Below, in pieces: positions 1 through 11,500 of a stretch of 64,000 nucleotides of DNA. A model generated the notes under the pieces. The model ran no database searches and had not been told where the DNA came from. It worked only from the letters and a program-made list of their open reading frames with translations. The first letter of the stretch is position 1, and every line of letters begins with the position of its first letter. The DNA comes from Caprimulgus europaeus (Eukaryota; Chordata; Aves; Caprimulgiformes; Caprimulgidae). The stretch lies in the NCBI GenBank assembly GCA_907165065.1, contig OU015523.1, forward strand, positions 16,553,834-16,617,833, given 5' to 3'. A program made the position numbers and the translations under genes.

Positions 1-365
1 TTTATTAAGCAACACATGGTAGAAGGTTTGCTTGTGTAGTAGGGAGCCAGCCCCAGGAAGAAGCGAGTTGTGCGAGAGCCCGGTGAGACTTGCTGCCTGT
101 GCTGGGGCTCGGGATGCCCCTGGCAGGTCACCTGCCCGCCGGGTGCTGAGCTCGGTGTGGAGCTGTGGGAAGGTGAGCAGCAGGCAGTGGTGGAACTCAG
201 CACGTGGGCAGATCTGAGTGAGGTGTTACCTGTTCTGTGCTGGGGTAGGGCTGGTGTCTTCAGTAGTAAACCTACGTGGCTAATCCGAGAGGTTTGAATG
301 AAGGCTGAGAAACATCACTTATTTTACTTTATTTTTTTTTCCTTTTTTTTCTTCTCTCCTTACAG
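1..365 (+). other. Intron (3' part) upstream of the first visible B4GALT3-like exon
   Basis: No supported coding exon is seen here. The stretch ends in a pyrimidine-rich tract and a TTACAG acceptor at 360-365, directly before the first recognisable exon. A donor-like CCCG/GTGAGA occurs at 79-88. The frame that would join it correctly to 366 has a TAG at 40-42, and no signal-anchor sequence is present, so I do not call an exon. The N-terminal cytoplasmic tail, membrane anchor and stem of the gene must lie left of the window. Confidence 0.6.
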
Positions 366-601
366 TTGGTCCATTAACCATCACCTTCAGAATGCTCCCT
401 AATGAAAGAATGATCATTAAAAAAAATCCTTTTGTCCAGTCTGGTGGTCGCTACAGGCCACCTCACTGCTTGGCCCGCTACAAATCAGCCATCCTGGTAG
501 CCTACAGGAACCAGGAGAAGTACCTGCACCACCTTCTCTACTACATTCACCCTTTCCTGCAGCGCCAGCAGCTCAGTTACGCTATCTACTTGATTCAGCA
601 G
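366..601 (+). CDS. B4GALT3-like, first visible coding exon
   Basis: The acceptor is TTACAG at 360-365 and the donor is CAG/GTAAAT at 601/602. The exon enters in phase 1 (last two bases of a Val codon if the upstream exon ends in G) and leaves in phase 0. It encodes GGRYRPPHC, with the conserved disulfide Cys, then the nucleotide-binding segment VAYRNQEKYL and [18 protein letters not shown]. At 236 bp it is one codon longer than the matching B4GALT4 exon (233 bp). Confidence 0.9.
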
Positions 602-3600
602 GTAAATCTACATCAGATGTGCCTGGTGGTGTAGCTGAACTTTCCAGTTAAGGGTTAGGTCCTGACCAAGAAACATGGATCTTCTAACGTGGAAGTACAG
701 TTTCATGCATGGGTTTAGAGCAGGTCAGTTATATGCTGTCCTATCTCCATGGCTGCTAATGACTGCAATATCACATCGCTTCTCGAGATCAGCCTTCTGC
801 TATTGATTTGTTCTGTTGTTTGTTTGTTTGTTTGTTTATTACTTCTAGAGGGATAAAGTTGTCACTATGTGGTAACTTGTATTTTCAGCTGTTCAGGAGT
901 TGAATGTGGTTTGTCTGTAGCTTGTCAGTATGTCTGCTGAGTAAAACTGTTGAGACTAAATGCTAAAGTGAAGTTAGATATTCTTAGTTGGTGTCAAACA
1001 AAAACATCTGGTTGGCCCTGCTGTGGGACAACCTGTGCAGGTCAGACAGCCATTTTTAACTGACATGGACAGGTGTTGTGGAAGATCAGTGGTGAGAGAG
1101 CAAGTTTTGGATTCATTAATTAAAACTGATAGTTCATTGGGAGGGAGAAGAAGCTTTTTGTTTGACCAGGATCTGTTTTCTCATTTCTGAGCTTTAATAG
1201 GCAGTAATCAGGACAAAAGTGTTGCTGTGCAGACATACATCTGAGAACTGACTCACTGGTCTCTTAAAAGTCAGCCTTCTTCAGGTACCCACAGTATATA
1301 GCCCCTGACACAGCAAAGTTCACAATTGCTGAGAATATTGTAAAGAGAATGGGTGAAATTTTCAGAGTTTGGGGCATGGCATTTGCAGCCAGTATTGATT
1401 CATTCCAATGTCATTCAATTGAATAGGGGTTTTTTTACTATCACAAATTGTAATTGAGTTATTCTCTTTGTTTTGGTGAAGAAATGTAGGTTTTCTTTTC
1501 CAGGTGGGGAACGGTACCTTTAACCGAGCAAAGCTGCTGAATGTTGGTGTCCGGGAAGCCCTGAAGGATGAAGACTGGGACTGCCTTCTCCTGCACGATG
1601 TGGACCTCGTGCCTGAGAACGACTACAATCTCTATGTCTGCGATGAATACTACCCCAAGCACGTGGCCAGTGCCATGGATAAGTTTCAGTACACGTAAGT
1701 GTCTCCATTTGCTTTGGATGGATGTATCCTGAGTGGTTCACTGTCTGCGTGGAAAGTACAGATGGGGACGGTCAAAGATGCTACCTGTAAGAGGTTTTTT
1801 GTTTGTTTTGCAGTAATTACTTCCCCAGAAAAGAGTATTCTTGACCTAAGCAGACAATCTTCAACAGTTCCTTGCCTGCAGTGCCCTGTTCCGCTGTTAG
1901 CTCAGCCCAGTGGCACATGACTGGCAGGCTTCTGTTTGCCTTTCCTTCCAGAATAAAAGTATAGGGTGGGAATTGCTGGATTATGTGGAAGATGAGTTAG
2001 TTCAAAATACCTGCGTCCTTTCACACAAGATGTGAATTTCAACGCCAGCTTTACTTCAGTCTGCTGGGGAGGGGGGAATGGGAACGTGAGAGGGTTTATA
2101 CCGGTTTTGCTGTTTTGGGTTTTGGCATTGTCATGACAGTGTCTGTAAAGTATGTGATTAATACATGTGTGACTTGGATCACGTTGTTAGTTTGTAGAGG
2201 ACTGGTATTAGCCTTCAGTATTCATGCCTTTTTTTTTTTTTCCTTCTCTTTTAGTCTGCCATATAAGTCCTTTTTTGGGGGTGTATCTGCTCTGACTCCA
2301 GAACACTACATGAAGATAAATGGATTTCCAAACACCTACTGGGACAGTGGTGGTGAAAATGACGACATTGCTACAAGGTACTAATGCACAGATCAGGCTG
2401 AAAATAGAACCAGGCTGGCTACTGAAACATGGGGCATTGAGCTATGGAAGGAGCTAAGATGTTGATCCTTAATGTGCTTGCAGTATCACAATATCCAACA
2501 TGCTGTTGGCATTGGGAATGATTAATGTCAGAACCTATGAATCCAGTCATGGCATGCTGGGAGGACAAAGGTTTCCTTGGTCTCTGGAGGGTGGAATGTT
2601 ACTTTACATCCCCGTGCCTTCAGTCACTCTGGAGTGTGTCCGAGGGGTTATGATCACCAGTAGCTAACAAGTGACTCCATTGACATGAAGAGCCCCAAGG
2701 GAAGGAAGGAATCTGCAAGCTTGATGAGTAAGAAAAAAAAGGAGGTACTTATAAGTTCTCAGACAGCTGGGAATTTAAGTTATGCTGGGCATCTAGGTTG
2801 CTCCAAGTATTATCTAATTGTCAAGATTTGGAATTAAGGAACACAAGTAATTCTAAATTGTCTTCAGTGCTGGGTGCTGGAGCAGCCTGTGTACTGCTGT
2901 GAGTCAGTCACAGCAAGATCTGATTTTTTCCTTTCTGGTACTTCAGTTGCCATGGCAGCAGCATGCTATGGAAGTGAATACAATGAGGGTAGTTCCAGGT
3001 ACTCTGCCTAATGCAAATTCTTCAAGTACAAAGCCATGGCTCCAGCTTCTTTATGTGGCTTTGTAGGTGCACTGTGTGCCTTCATCATCCTGCACTGAGC
3101 AAAGCTCGTGGGGAGCTTACACAACTGAACTGACAATAAAGGCCTCATGTGTTTTCTGGTCTTGCACAGTGTGACAAGGTACACAGTTTAGGTGGAACGT
3201 TCTGTTCAAGGCCTGTAGGAGTTCACAAAGCAGTATTCTTCTGGGAATTGAAAGTCAGATTTGCTAAAAGAGAATTCTCCCTTTCAGAGAAAGCTAACTC
3301 AAAGGGTGTATGATTGTTTGGAGATTCAGCATGTACTAAAGGAATGGAATGCTAGGAAAACAGCTCTTTAAATCAAACACTACAGTGCTGTTCTTAGTAC
3401 AGCTCAGGCATCTAATGTGGCTTTCAGTACCAGCAGTAGAGTCGTGCCAGTTATGTGTAAGAGCGTACTTCCTTACAGAAATCTCTTGTGGCAACTAGGT
3501 TATGCAGATCCCAAAATAGCCCTTTCTTGCAGGGAAGCAAATCATGTGTTGTTTCTCAGAAAACTGATACTAATGATTAGCAGTGTTCTGGCCATAGGTA

Positions 3601-6289
3601 CATGGAGGCCACAGACAGTGCCTGTTAATAATTTATTCACACACTAAAGTCTCAACTTCCAGAACTTAGGAATGAGCTGGCTATTTCTGAATGGCCAATT
3701 TGATGCATCTACTGGGATTTGGATTTTAGGAGGTGCTCAAGCACTCTTTACTGTTAAAATTAATTAGTATTTGAAATTGGACATTGAAAAAAAAAATTTA
3801 AAAGTCCCATATAAAAATTTTCTTGCTGGCATACTGCTTATTAAAACAGAGTTAGTGAAAAAACAACTGGCTGCTACTTAGAGTTGGCACACTGCAGTAC
3901 TCTTAGTCTGAGCAAACACCAGGATCTACCTTTTATTGGAAGAAAACACTACTCCAAGTGGAACCCCTTATGTGTTAACATCAAGTACAGGAAAAAGTCT
4001 GTTGGGTTCTTCTAAACAGTAAATGAACGTATTGACCATTTTGTATTATGGTTTTAGTTCACTCTTGCCATGCAGAAACTGTAACAGCAAAGCTTGTTTA
4101 GTGTTCTTGCTTTTTCTTGCCTTTTTGAGTGAATGTGCAATAACTTATGTTCAGAACACAACTTTGTCTAAACCTCAGTCTGAAATAATAGTAGTTGTAA
4201 TCATTTGATGGTTCTAGACTAACAAATATTTTCACTTCTGTAGCCTCTTACAGCATTCCTGCTTCAGCACAGCTTGCTGCTGTACCAGATCTTAATGGAA
4301 GGCAATCAGAGGTGCCAGTCAGATAACCTCAGCTGAGCAAACATTCATTCCTAGATTCACAGGAATTTTCTCTGCACAAGAGCTGCCCTGTGGTAGCGGA
4401 GGTTTGCCAGCCCTTTCTACTGGGAAACTAACGTAGGGGCCATCAGCAGTGGGGTGCTTCCAAAATACCCAAAATACCGTTTTTAGGAGCTCTCTTCTGG
4501 AATTCTGAGCCTTCAGTTCATTTTTTTCTTACCTAACTGTCCTGCAGCTGAGCAGCTCACATTTGTTTGTCTGGTGCCTGTATTTGTCACTAATCTTTTA
4601 TGAAGCCATTCATTCAGATGGCATTTCTCAAAGAACAGAGAGAGGCTTAATCTGGATCTGAAACTCAGGACTGGCTTCCTTTCAGAAACTGCAAGTTTTG
4701 GGTTTGTTTTGGTTTTTTTTTAAATAAAAAAGTGTAGGCGATGGACCTCTAGGCAGTAAAAGCTCTGCTCTTGCAAGGAAGTGAAAATAATGCTCAATTG
4801 TCAGATTGATGGGGATTGCTCTTGAATGCTCTTGTGTGCTGCTGTTCATTCCCTGCTTGCTATAATCCTCTTTGTACCCTGTGCAAGCGCACTGCAGCTG
4901 GGAGCTTTCTAGCCCAAGCCTGGTCAGAACCTGCTGGAGAAGATCCTGTGGCCTTAAGCTCGCTCCCTTCAGCTTCTGCATTTTGCTTTGATTGCATTAA
5001 CACTGAAAATTATCTTTGACTTTGAACTTCCCTGTACCTAAACCGAGAAATACCATCTTTATGCCTAAGCAAACACTTTGTTGTTTTAAAGGATTCAGTT
5101 AGCAGGGATGAAAATAGTCCGGACATCACCTCACCTTGGACGCTACAAAGTGATGGACTACAATGAAGAGATGGAGACCCAAGAGCCTTGGAGAAGGTGA
5201 GTGTTTGGGGAGGGGGCAGTTAGGAGGGCACACTTTGCCTTGTGGCAGGTTCACTGTCACCATCACCTTCCTCAGAACAGGCAGCAAGTACACACAGTGA
5301 CACTGCTTGTCTTCCTGCTTTAATGTGGCTGCTTAAAGAAGGCTCCCATGCAGTTTGAGCTGAGTAATACTGCTCCTGCCTCTGCCTTTGAAGGGCTTCT
5401 CCTAGTTTCCTCCTTTCTCCCTATGGTTAAGGACACGTGCTAGTAGGAAGCCAGCGTGTATCAGACCTAAGCATCAAATTATTCAGGGAATAAAACTTTT
5501 TAGAAACCACTGCCTGTCCTGTGAGTAGGGAGTCAGGCTGAAGAGGCACTGTGCTAAATTCCCAATAATGCAGACTTGCCCTACACCTGTGTGGGTTTAC
5601 AGTGTGACATCACAACAGTGGAAGGCAGCATTCTAGTTTGAAGACCTGAGGCAGGTGCTGTGAGAGACCTCAGCAAAGACCCAGTTTTATAGAAAAGAGC
5701 TGGAGGAGGGTGTTGGGTCAAGTGTGGTGGAGGCTTCTCACACCAACGGTGCAGACTTCCCTCTGTCAGCTCAAAACCCAGGTTTCTGTAACAACCCTGT
5801 CTCCAAACCTACCTCCAGCAGCTGATGCATGCCATTGCTGTGAGCCTCGGGGCTGCACTCCCAGCTCTCTCTAAGCTGCTGCCAGTTTCCTGGTTTTTTG
5901 CAGACTGTAGTTGCCACCTCACCAAATTGTCCTCCTTGTTTAGAATACTCAGGGTGAACTTGTTCTAATCTGTTTAGTTTTATAAACCAGCTTTTCTCTC
6001 CAGTCTATATTATGTCAGAAGAATTTTCTTGGGGCTTTTCTGCTAGCAGCTTTCATCTGCTAAGCCCTTCCCCCTCTGGAAGTCTGTTTTTTCTGCAGCT
6101 TTAGCTGCAAACATTACCTTTGTTCTTCTGTATTCTTCCTTCTTCAGGCCTCCTTCCCGACACAACACCAGGAAAACATGGAAGGATGATGGAATGAATT
6201 CATTAGAGTTCAAGCTCCTTTCCAGGACCAAGCATCCTCTTTATACCAACATCACTGTGGACATTGGATATGTTCCCCCATTTTCTTAA
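366..6289 (+). CDS. B4GALT3-like beta-1,4-galactosyltransferase paralog, 3' partial gene, probable pseudoenzyme
   Basis: Five exons (366-601, 1504-1694, 2255-2377, 5092-5196, 6148-6289) join in one open frame of 264 residues plus stop. They cover the whole Golgi-lumenal catalytic domain of the glycosyltransferase family 7 beta-1,4-galactosyltransferases. Landmarks in order: [71 protein letters not shown] and [30 protein letters not shown] and the DGMNSL end favour B4GALT3 over B4GALT1, 2 or 4. The two disulfide cysteines and the DVD motif are kept. Several active-site residues are not. WGWGGEDDD is WDSGGENDD, the metal-ligand Met and His positions are Val and Tyr, and the P-F-R-N-R UDP-binding segment is A-Y-R-N-Q. 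By family knowledge such a protein should not transfer galactose. No frameshift or stop is present and all splice sites are GT-AG. The N-terminal exons are off-window. It converges on B4GALT4. It could be a conserved pseudoenzyme or a young pseudogene. The family call is very secure; the ortholog name is not. Confidence 0.9.
602..1503 (+). other. Intron of the B4GALT3-like gene
   Basis: GT-AG intron ending TTTTCCAG. It holds a short (TTTG)n microsatellite at about 812-840. Nothing else recognisable was seen. Confidence 0.85.
1504..1694 (+). CDS. B4GALT3-like, second visible coding exon
   Basis: Phase 0 in, phase 2 out; donor AC/GTAAGT. It encodes the sequon-containing [14 protein letters not shown], the second disulfide Cys in WDCLLLHD, and the metal/nucleotide motif DVDLVPEND. 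It ends at FQY plus a Thr codon split with the next exon. Its 191 bp compares with 188 bp in B4GALT4; the extra codon falls in the CDEYYPKH segment. Confidence 0.92.
1695..2254 (+). other. Intron of the B4GALT3-like gene
   Basis: GT-AG intron with a T-rich tract (about 2228-2252) before the TTTTAG acceptor. No repeat or other feature was recognised. Confidence 0.85.
2255..2377 (+). CDS. B4GALT3-like, exon with the altered catalytic motif
   Basis: 123 bp, exactly the length of the matching B4GALT4 exon, with the same phases (2 in, 2 out). It encodes LPYKSFFGGVSALTPEHYMKINGFP and then TYWDSGGENDDIATR. The conserved family motif here is [10 protein letters not shown]. The codons are TGG GAC AGT GGT GGT GAA AAT GAC GAC, so Gly is Asp, Trp is Ser and the catalytic Asp is Asn, read directly from the bases. 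Confidence 0.93.
2378..5091 (+). other. Intron of the B4GALT3-like gene
   Basis: 2.7 kb GT-AG intron. Several short open frames occur on both strands, but none resembles a known protein and none has splice context. No LTR or CR1 similarity was recognised. Confidence 0.8.
5092..5196 (+). CDS. B4GALT3-like, exon with lost metal-ligand residues
   Basis: The acceptor is TTTTAAAG and the donor is AG/GTGAGT. At 105 bp it equals the B4GALT4 exon in length. It reads IQLAGMKIVRTSPHLGRYK and then VMDYNEEMETQEPWR. It aligns without gaps to human B4GALT3. The GHYKMVKH segment, whose Met and His correspond to the B4GALT1 Mn ligands Met344 and His347, becomes GRYKVMDY, so both ligands are lost. Confidence 0.88.
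5197..6147 (+). other. Intron of the B4GALT3-like gene
   Basis: GT-AG intron ending CTTCTTCAG. Nothing else recognisable. Confidence 0.85.
6148..6289 (+). CDS. B4GALT3-like, last coding exon
   Basis: It encodes PPSRHNTRKTWKDDGMNSL, EFKLLSRTKHPLYTNITVDIG and the tail YVPPFS, then TAA at 6287-6289. The NIT sequon and the TVDIG terminus are family hallmarks. The coding length of 142 bp is identical to the last exon of B4GALT4. There is no long proline-rich C-terminal extension like that of human B4GALT3. Confidence 0.92.
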
Positions 6290-6825
6290 AAGAATTTAAC
6301 CAAGAGCAGAGTTTGGGCTCAGCATGGCAGCATGCACCTGGGCATTCAGCCTCTACCTCCTCTTGTGGTGCAGAGTCTGCACCGCCTGAGACTAACCCTT
6401 TTGTTCTTCACACATTTCACTTTTCTTCTGACTGTTTAAGATTTAGAAGCAAAGGCTTCAGGAAGGGGGATGATAGCTAAGAAACAGGCTGGGCCATAGA
6501 CTGTAAAAACTGTCAGAACACTGTAAAACTAACTCCTGAGCCAGACCCACCGCCCAGCCCTTGGGGATCAAGGTCTCCTTGACCCTAAGGTGACCCAAGT
6601 TTTCCAGAACCTTTGTTCCATAGCTGGATAGCTGCTTTGTACTGAAGTGGTAACTGGGATGCAAGCCATTCTGGCAGGTGAGCCTCTAAAGTGCTGTATT
6701 TTGAAAAAATGTTACAGTTTTGTCAATATCTTTTGTGAATTGGAGTAAAATAAATTATGTGTTTGGGTTAGGATTTTTGAGAATATTTAATAAGAGTGTA
6801 ATAAAGGAGGAAGTTGCCTTGAAAG
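6290..6825 (+). terminator. 3' UTR and poly(A) signals of the B4GALT3-like gene
   Basis: Two AATAAA hexamers lie downstream of the stop, at 6749-6754 and 6800-6805, so the 3' UTR is probably about 480-540 bases. The exact cleavage site cannot be read from sequence alone. Confidence 0.6.
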
Positions 6826-7852
6826 CAGAGCTGAAGTCTTTGTGTTTTTTCTGGCCTAAGCCATCAGAAGTGAAATGTTTCTGTTGTAGCTGGAAGTAAT
6901 TCAGGCTGAACAGGACCTGAGGTTGTCACCTGGTCTCACTCACCTCCTGCTCAGAGTAGTGATGCTCATCTAGTATTTCAGCTGGTGCTCAAACATTAAT
7001 TATCTTTCAAGGTTGATCTGTCTTCAACATAAAAGTACTTCTGAGAAATTAAATACTAGAGGAAAAACTAAGAGCTCTGACTGTGGCAGGAACGGATTTG
7101 TACTTACCTGACTGTGAGACCAATGCCATCTGCCTGAGACCTTGCCCTTTCTGTAGTCGTCCTGTCTCCTTAAAGCCAGGCAGCAGCTCTGCCTACCAGC
7201 TCCAGTTATGGTGTAAGTGTGACACAGGGTATTTTTGCTTGTTACCTCTAGATATTAAAACTCCCTGTTCACTGAAAAGCTGCATCTATCCCACTGACAT
7301 CTAAGTATTTAAAACTTCAGCTTTCTCTACAGTTGGAATAATCAATCAACCAGCTAGAGAACCACTCTTCAGTATTACAGTAAGCAAAAGTTGCTTTTTG
7401 TCATGTAATTCTTAATATATTGTGTGCTAAAAGAAACTCGCCCAACCCCAGTTTCACAGCTGCTGCCGCAGATGCATCTCCAGCAAGGAGGCCTAAGGGG
7501 AGTTAGGTGTAATGCAGGAGGGAAAGGGAAGTGCTCTCATCAGGATTCCAGCAGAAATCCTGCAGCACACCAGACCAGTTTGTTAACCACAGACTTTCAC
7601 CAATCTTCTAAAACAAGAATCACAAATAATAATGGGCTGTGTATGCAAATACACACTCTGCTAACATTAAAAGATACACACAGCAGTTTCTCTCCAGCTG
7701 CCATAGTTGGCCACTGCATTTCCTTCCAGATCTTTCAGGAGTAACACACAGCCAGCCACAGAACAGACTTGCATTTTGCTGCAGCTGTCCCACAGCAGGG
7801 CGAGCTGAGCTCAGGAAGGACAAGAGCAGCCTTCTGAAGTCGATCGAGTATA
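6826..7852. other. Intergenic spacer between convergent B4GALT genes
   Basis: About 1 kb between the two opposing poly(A) signals. No coding exon, repeat or RNA gene was recognised. The genes are tail to tail, so longer read-through transcripts would overlap in antisense. Confidence 0.6.
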
Positions 7853-8415
7853 TTTATTGAGAGATTTTTAACATCTCCTCCCCTATTACCATTACTGCCC
7901 CTCCCTCATTACCATTATTGCCCTTCCCTCACACAGGAGCAGTTCTTCCTCTTTTTTTTTTTTGAAAAATAGCTTTTCTCAGCAAACATGTAGTTGGTGA
8001 AAAATTCTTGTGCTTTTAATGAGAAGAGACTGCCCTGTTCCTTTTGAAGTCACGGCAGTGCTAGGCAGCCTTCCCCCTACAACAAGTAAGAAGTTTAGGA
8101 AGAGTTGCAAGAACAAAATCTTTTTCAGGAGACCTAGTTCAAGTCCTTTCGCCGGACCAGCCCAAACAGGGACACTTTTGCAAATGTCCCGGCAGAAAGT
8201 GCATAGAAGGAACACGAGGACCTGTCCCTCGGGTCAGTCTGTATCTCCAGTCCTCACAAAAGGAAATTCTCAACCCATCAATTAGATGCAGTGAAGAAAA
8301 ACTTTCCCCTGCACTACAGAAGTACTGTTGGAAGCAGAGTGCCAGGAGGCATCTGCTGTAGCAGCAACCACAAAGACCATCTGGTGCCGTTTCCTATCAC
8401 CTGTGGTGCTCGCCC
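7853..8415 (-). terminator. B4GALT4: 3' UTR and poly(A) signal of B4GALT4
   Basis: On the minus strand, AATAAA is at 7858-7853, about 560 bases after the stop codon. The UTR contains an imperfect two-copy repeat of about 24 bp (7877-7930, ATTACCATTACTGCC / ATTACCATTATTGCC on the plus strand). Confidence 0.6.
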
Positions 8416-8557
8416 TTATGAGATCTTGGGCTGCATGCTGAAATCCACCGTGATGTTGACATATAAAGGGTTATGTTCCACTGAGAGCAGTTTATATGAA
8501 CAGGAGTTCAGCCCATCTGTTTTCCATGTTCTAGACACCTGACGTAGAAGCTTCATC
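8416..8557 (-). CDS. B4GALT4: B4GALT4 coding exon 6 (terminal)
   Basis: The acceptor on the minus strand is TCCTCAG before 8557. It encodes [19 protein letters not shown], then [20 protein letters not shown] and a tail SMQPKIS, with TAA at 8418-8416. Confidence 0.93.
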
Positions 8558-11500
8558 CTGAGGACAAAGAGGAGAAAATCTTCAGTGAGGTGCACAGGAG
8601 AAGAGTTTTGAGCTCTTTCTCACCATTAAACTTTGGAAGCATTCTGTCTATTGTAACACCGTGCTTTTCCTGTCCTCAGCATGGACAATCAGACGTGGGG
8701 GAAAAAAAAAGTCCTTTGGTTTGGGGAGGAGGAGGTTTTAGTCATTTAATCTCTGAAATCATACACTCAAATCACACCCATGTAACGATAACTTTGGAAG
8801 TTCTCATGAACATCACCTGGTCAGTGCTAGGCAGATCTCGTGTAGAGAACAGCTGCCAGCTGTGAGCAGCTGTGTCACAGGGGTGTCCCCCAGAGTTACT
8901 GGGTACCACAGAATGCCAGTGTGACCTACAGCAAAGAACTTGGCCCCCGGGTGCCTGGCTCCTAGCCATGTACCAAGACAATGCAAGGTGGAACACTGTT
9001 CTTGACTCACCTCTCTCCATTTTCCTCATTACCATGGTCTCGTTTGTGGAAGATCATTGTGTACCTGGCTACATCAGCAGATGGCCTCACCACTCTCATC
9101 TTCTGCATCTCAACCCTGGAAGAAGCAATAGTGCCATGAGCAAGATGTCACCTATAAACAAGCTCTTATGGGAAAAAAACAAACAACAACAACAAAAAAA
9201 AACCAACAAAAACCCCCAACATTTGGAGACTTCATCTTTTGTAGATGCCATTAGAGTGAGCAGGGAGAACTGTAAGAAACTAATCTTCACCTCTTCTACA
9301 ACCCATTTCACCAGAGAAGTGAGGCTTGGAGTTATGTTTCTGGAGAAGAGATCCAGTAGGGTGACAGCCCGCCCTTGTGAACAGAAGCAGGCAGCTACTG
9401 CAGGAGAGATGACATGGGGCTTTAAGCCCACATTACACAGAGTACATGTAAATTAGTCATGTCTGGTCTAGTTTGTACTGCCCTGTATTAAACCTAGGAA
9501 GTCTCTAGCAAGATTCCACAAGTTCATCTCAACTCCTGCAATAAAGCTCCTATACTCAGTAGTTGTCCACTTTAAAAAAAAGGGCTTGTTTTCTTTTTTA
9601 ATAGTTGGCAGACAGCTGCAAAATTTTTATTTGTTGACATGAAGAAAAATGTCTGAGAGCAGCACCAGAAACACTTCAACCCCGTGCAAGGGTTTAAGTG
9701 TCTGACATCAGGCATTTGACTGGAGCTTTTGGCCTTACCCATATCTGTGGAGCACAACTTTGCAGAAAGGGTTAACTTCATGACAATGGAATTAAGGAAT
9801 AGCCCAGGTCTTTGCTAGTCACAACAGCTGAAAGAGCAATAGGAAACCAGGACCTGAAGAAACTGAGCCCCTCCAGCTTCCCAGTGACTGTTTGCAAGAG
9901 TAAATTATCAAACAAATACAACAAATGATCTGAAAAATCTCTCTGTGATGCACACCTGAGGAAGGGGCCCAAGAGAGACCATCACAGTAGCACAGAGGCA
10001 AAACAGTAGGACCTAAGAAAACTCAGCCCTGAGTTCTTGAAGATGCTGAAGGAGATGCTGCCATCTGCTGTCTTCACAAAGGAAGGCTGCAAGGATCTCT
10101 CTACAACCACCCACCCAGACAGCAGGCTTCCCATCACCTACCCGCTGCACACTGTAACCAGCTCAGTCCAACACCTACCCAAGAGGAAAGGCATGAGCCA
10201 AGTCCAGCTGCAGTGTGCGCTCTGGGCCATACAATTTGGTTTCCACACCAAGACCACCACAGCTGCAAAGTTATGAGGTGCCACATGCCACAGCAAGCAT
10301 CACTTTTGAGTCCAATCACTTGCAAACATTGTGGAGACCCTCTGTAAATCCTGCTGATCTGCTGCACAGTGGGTCCTCTGCTGCCCACAGGAACACCTGA
10401 AACACCACTGTCACCTTTCTTCACTCATTAACTGGGACACTTCTCAGGAAGCTGGGGAATAAGATGGTACCAAGCCATTCCCTTCCACTATAAAAGCCAA
10501 CTCCCAAGAGGTCACAGAAAAGAAGTTGGTGTGTCTAACTAGGTGTAGAGGAGGAGGGGGGAAAAAAAAAAGGAAGAAAGAAAAAAGTTGTGATTAAGAA
10601 GGGACAGAAACCCAAGTCACCAGCAGACCTTTTCTTGAGATCCAGCTGTCTGATCTGTTGAACTGACATGGAGAAAAGCTTTCATTTGAGAGTTCCCAAC
10701 TTCGACACGCTTGATTTCACCGGTGTAATTTTTTAAAATCACTAAGGGTATGAATTTTATGTCCTCCACCTCTCACATCCATTTCCCTCTAGCCTTTTAA
10801 AAAATTATTATTTATTACCTGATTCGAAGGTCATCATCTTCTCCACCCCAACCCCAGTAGTTGTTAGAGAATCCATTCACTTTGGAGAACTGATCTCTTG
10901 TTAGAGCAGTTACACCACCAAAATATCCCTGGTACCGTAACCTAGAAGTACACGAGAAGAGAGGATCAAGAATTAAAAGCCAAGTTCTACCAACAATTAA
11001 AACACTGCCCTGAAGCTCTGGATCTAGACCTGTCAATGACAGAGTTAGGGGTGCACAAATCCATGAGGCAGGTCTTGTTTTCTTCCTCTTTTTACAAAAA
11101 GATGGTGATTTGCTCTAGGCCAGAAAAAGTTACCTCTCCAACTGAAGCACGCAGCCTTCTTCAATAGTTTCTCTCTCTTTACACAGCTCCCCTGACCAGT
11201 CAAAAAGGCACCTCACCTCCAGGACTCTGATGAGCAGAAAGGGAACAGAGCTACGCGCTAACGCAGCAGCAGCTCTGCAGTAATGACAGCAGGCCACCAA
11301 TTATCTTAGAGCTGAATCTGGAAACCCTGGCATGAAACCAGATCACAGCGAGGGGCCACGTGCTGCAGGACCTCAGCTCCGGCTGGTAACACTGCAGGAC
11401 CAGTTCCAGGGTAAGGCACAGCCCAAGTTATTTAGTAACCTCATGTTGTGGAGCTCAGCTCTAAAGGAGATTAATTTCTAACTTCTACTTTCCTTCTCCT

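Noticed and set aside
43-82. Short candidate exon before the first B4GALT3-like exon
   Set aside because: There is an in-frame stop just upstream in the only compatible frame, and no match to the conserved stem or anchor.
8872-9456. 194-aa open frame on the plus strand
   Set aside because: It runs antisense over B4GALT4 exon 5 and intron, including an A-rich low-complexity stretch. No family resemblance.
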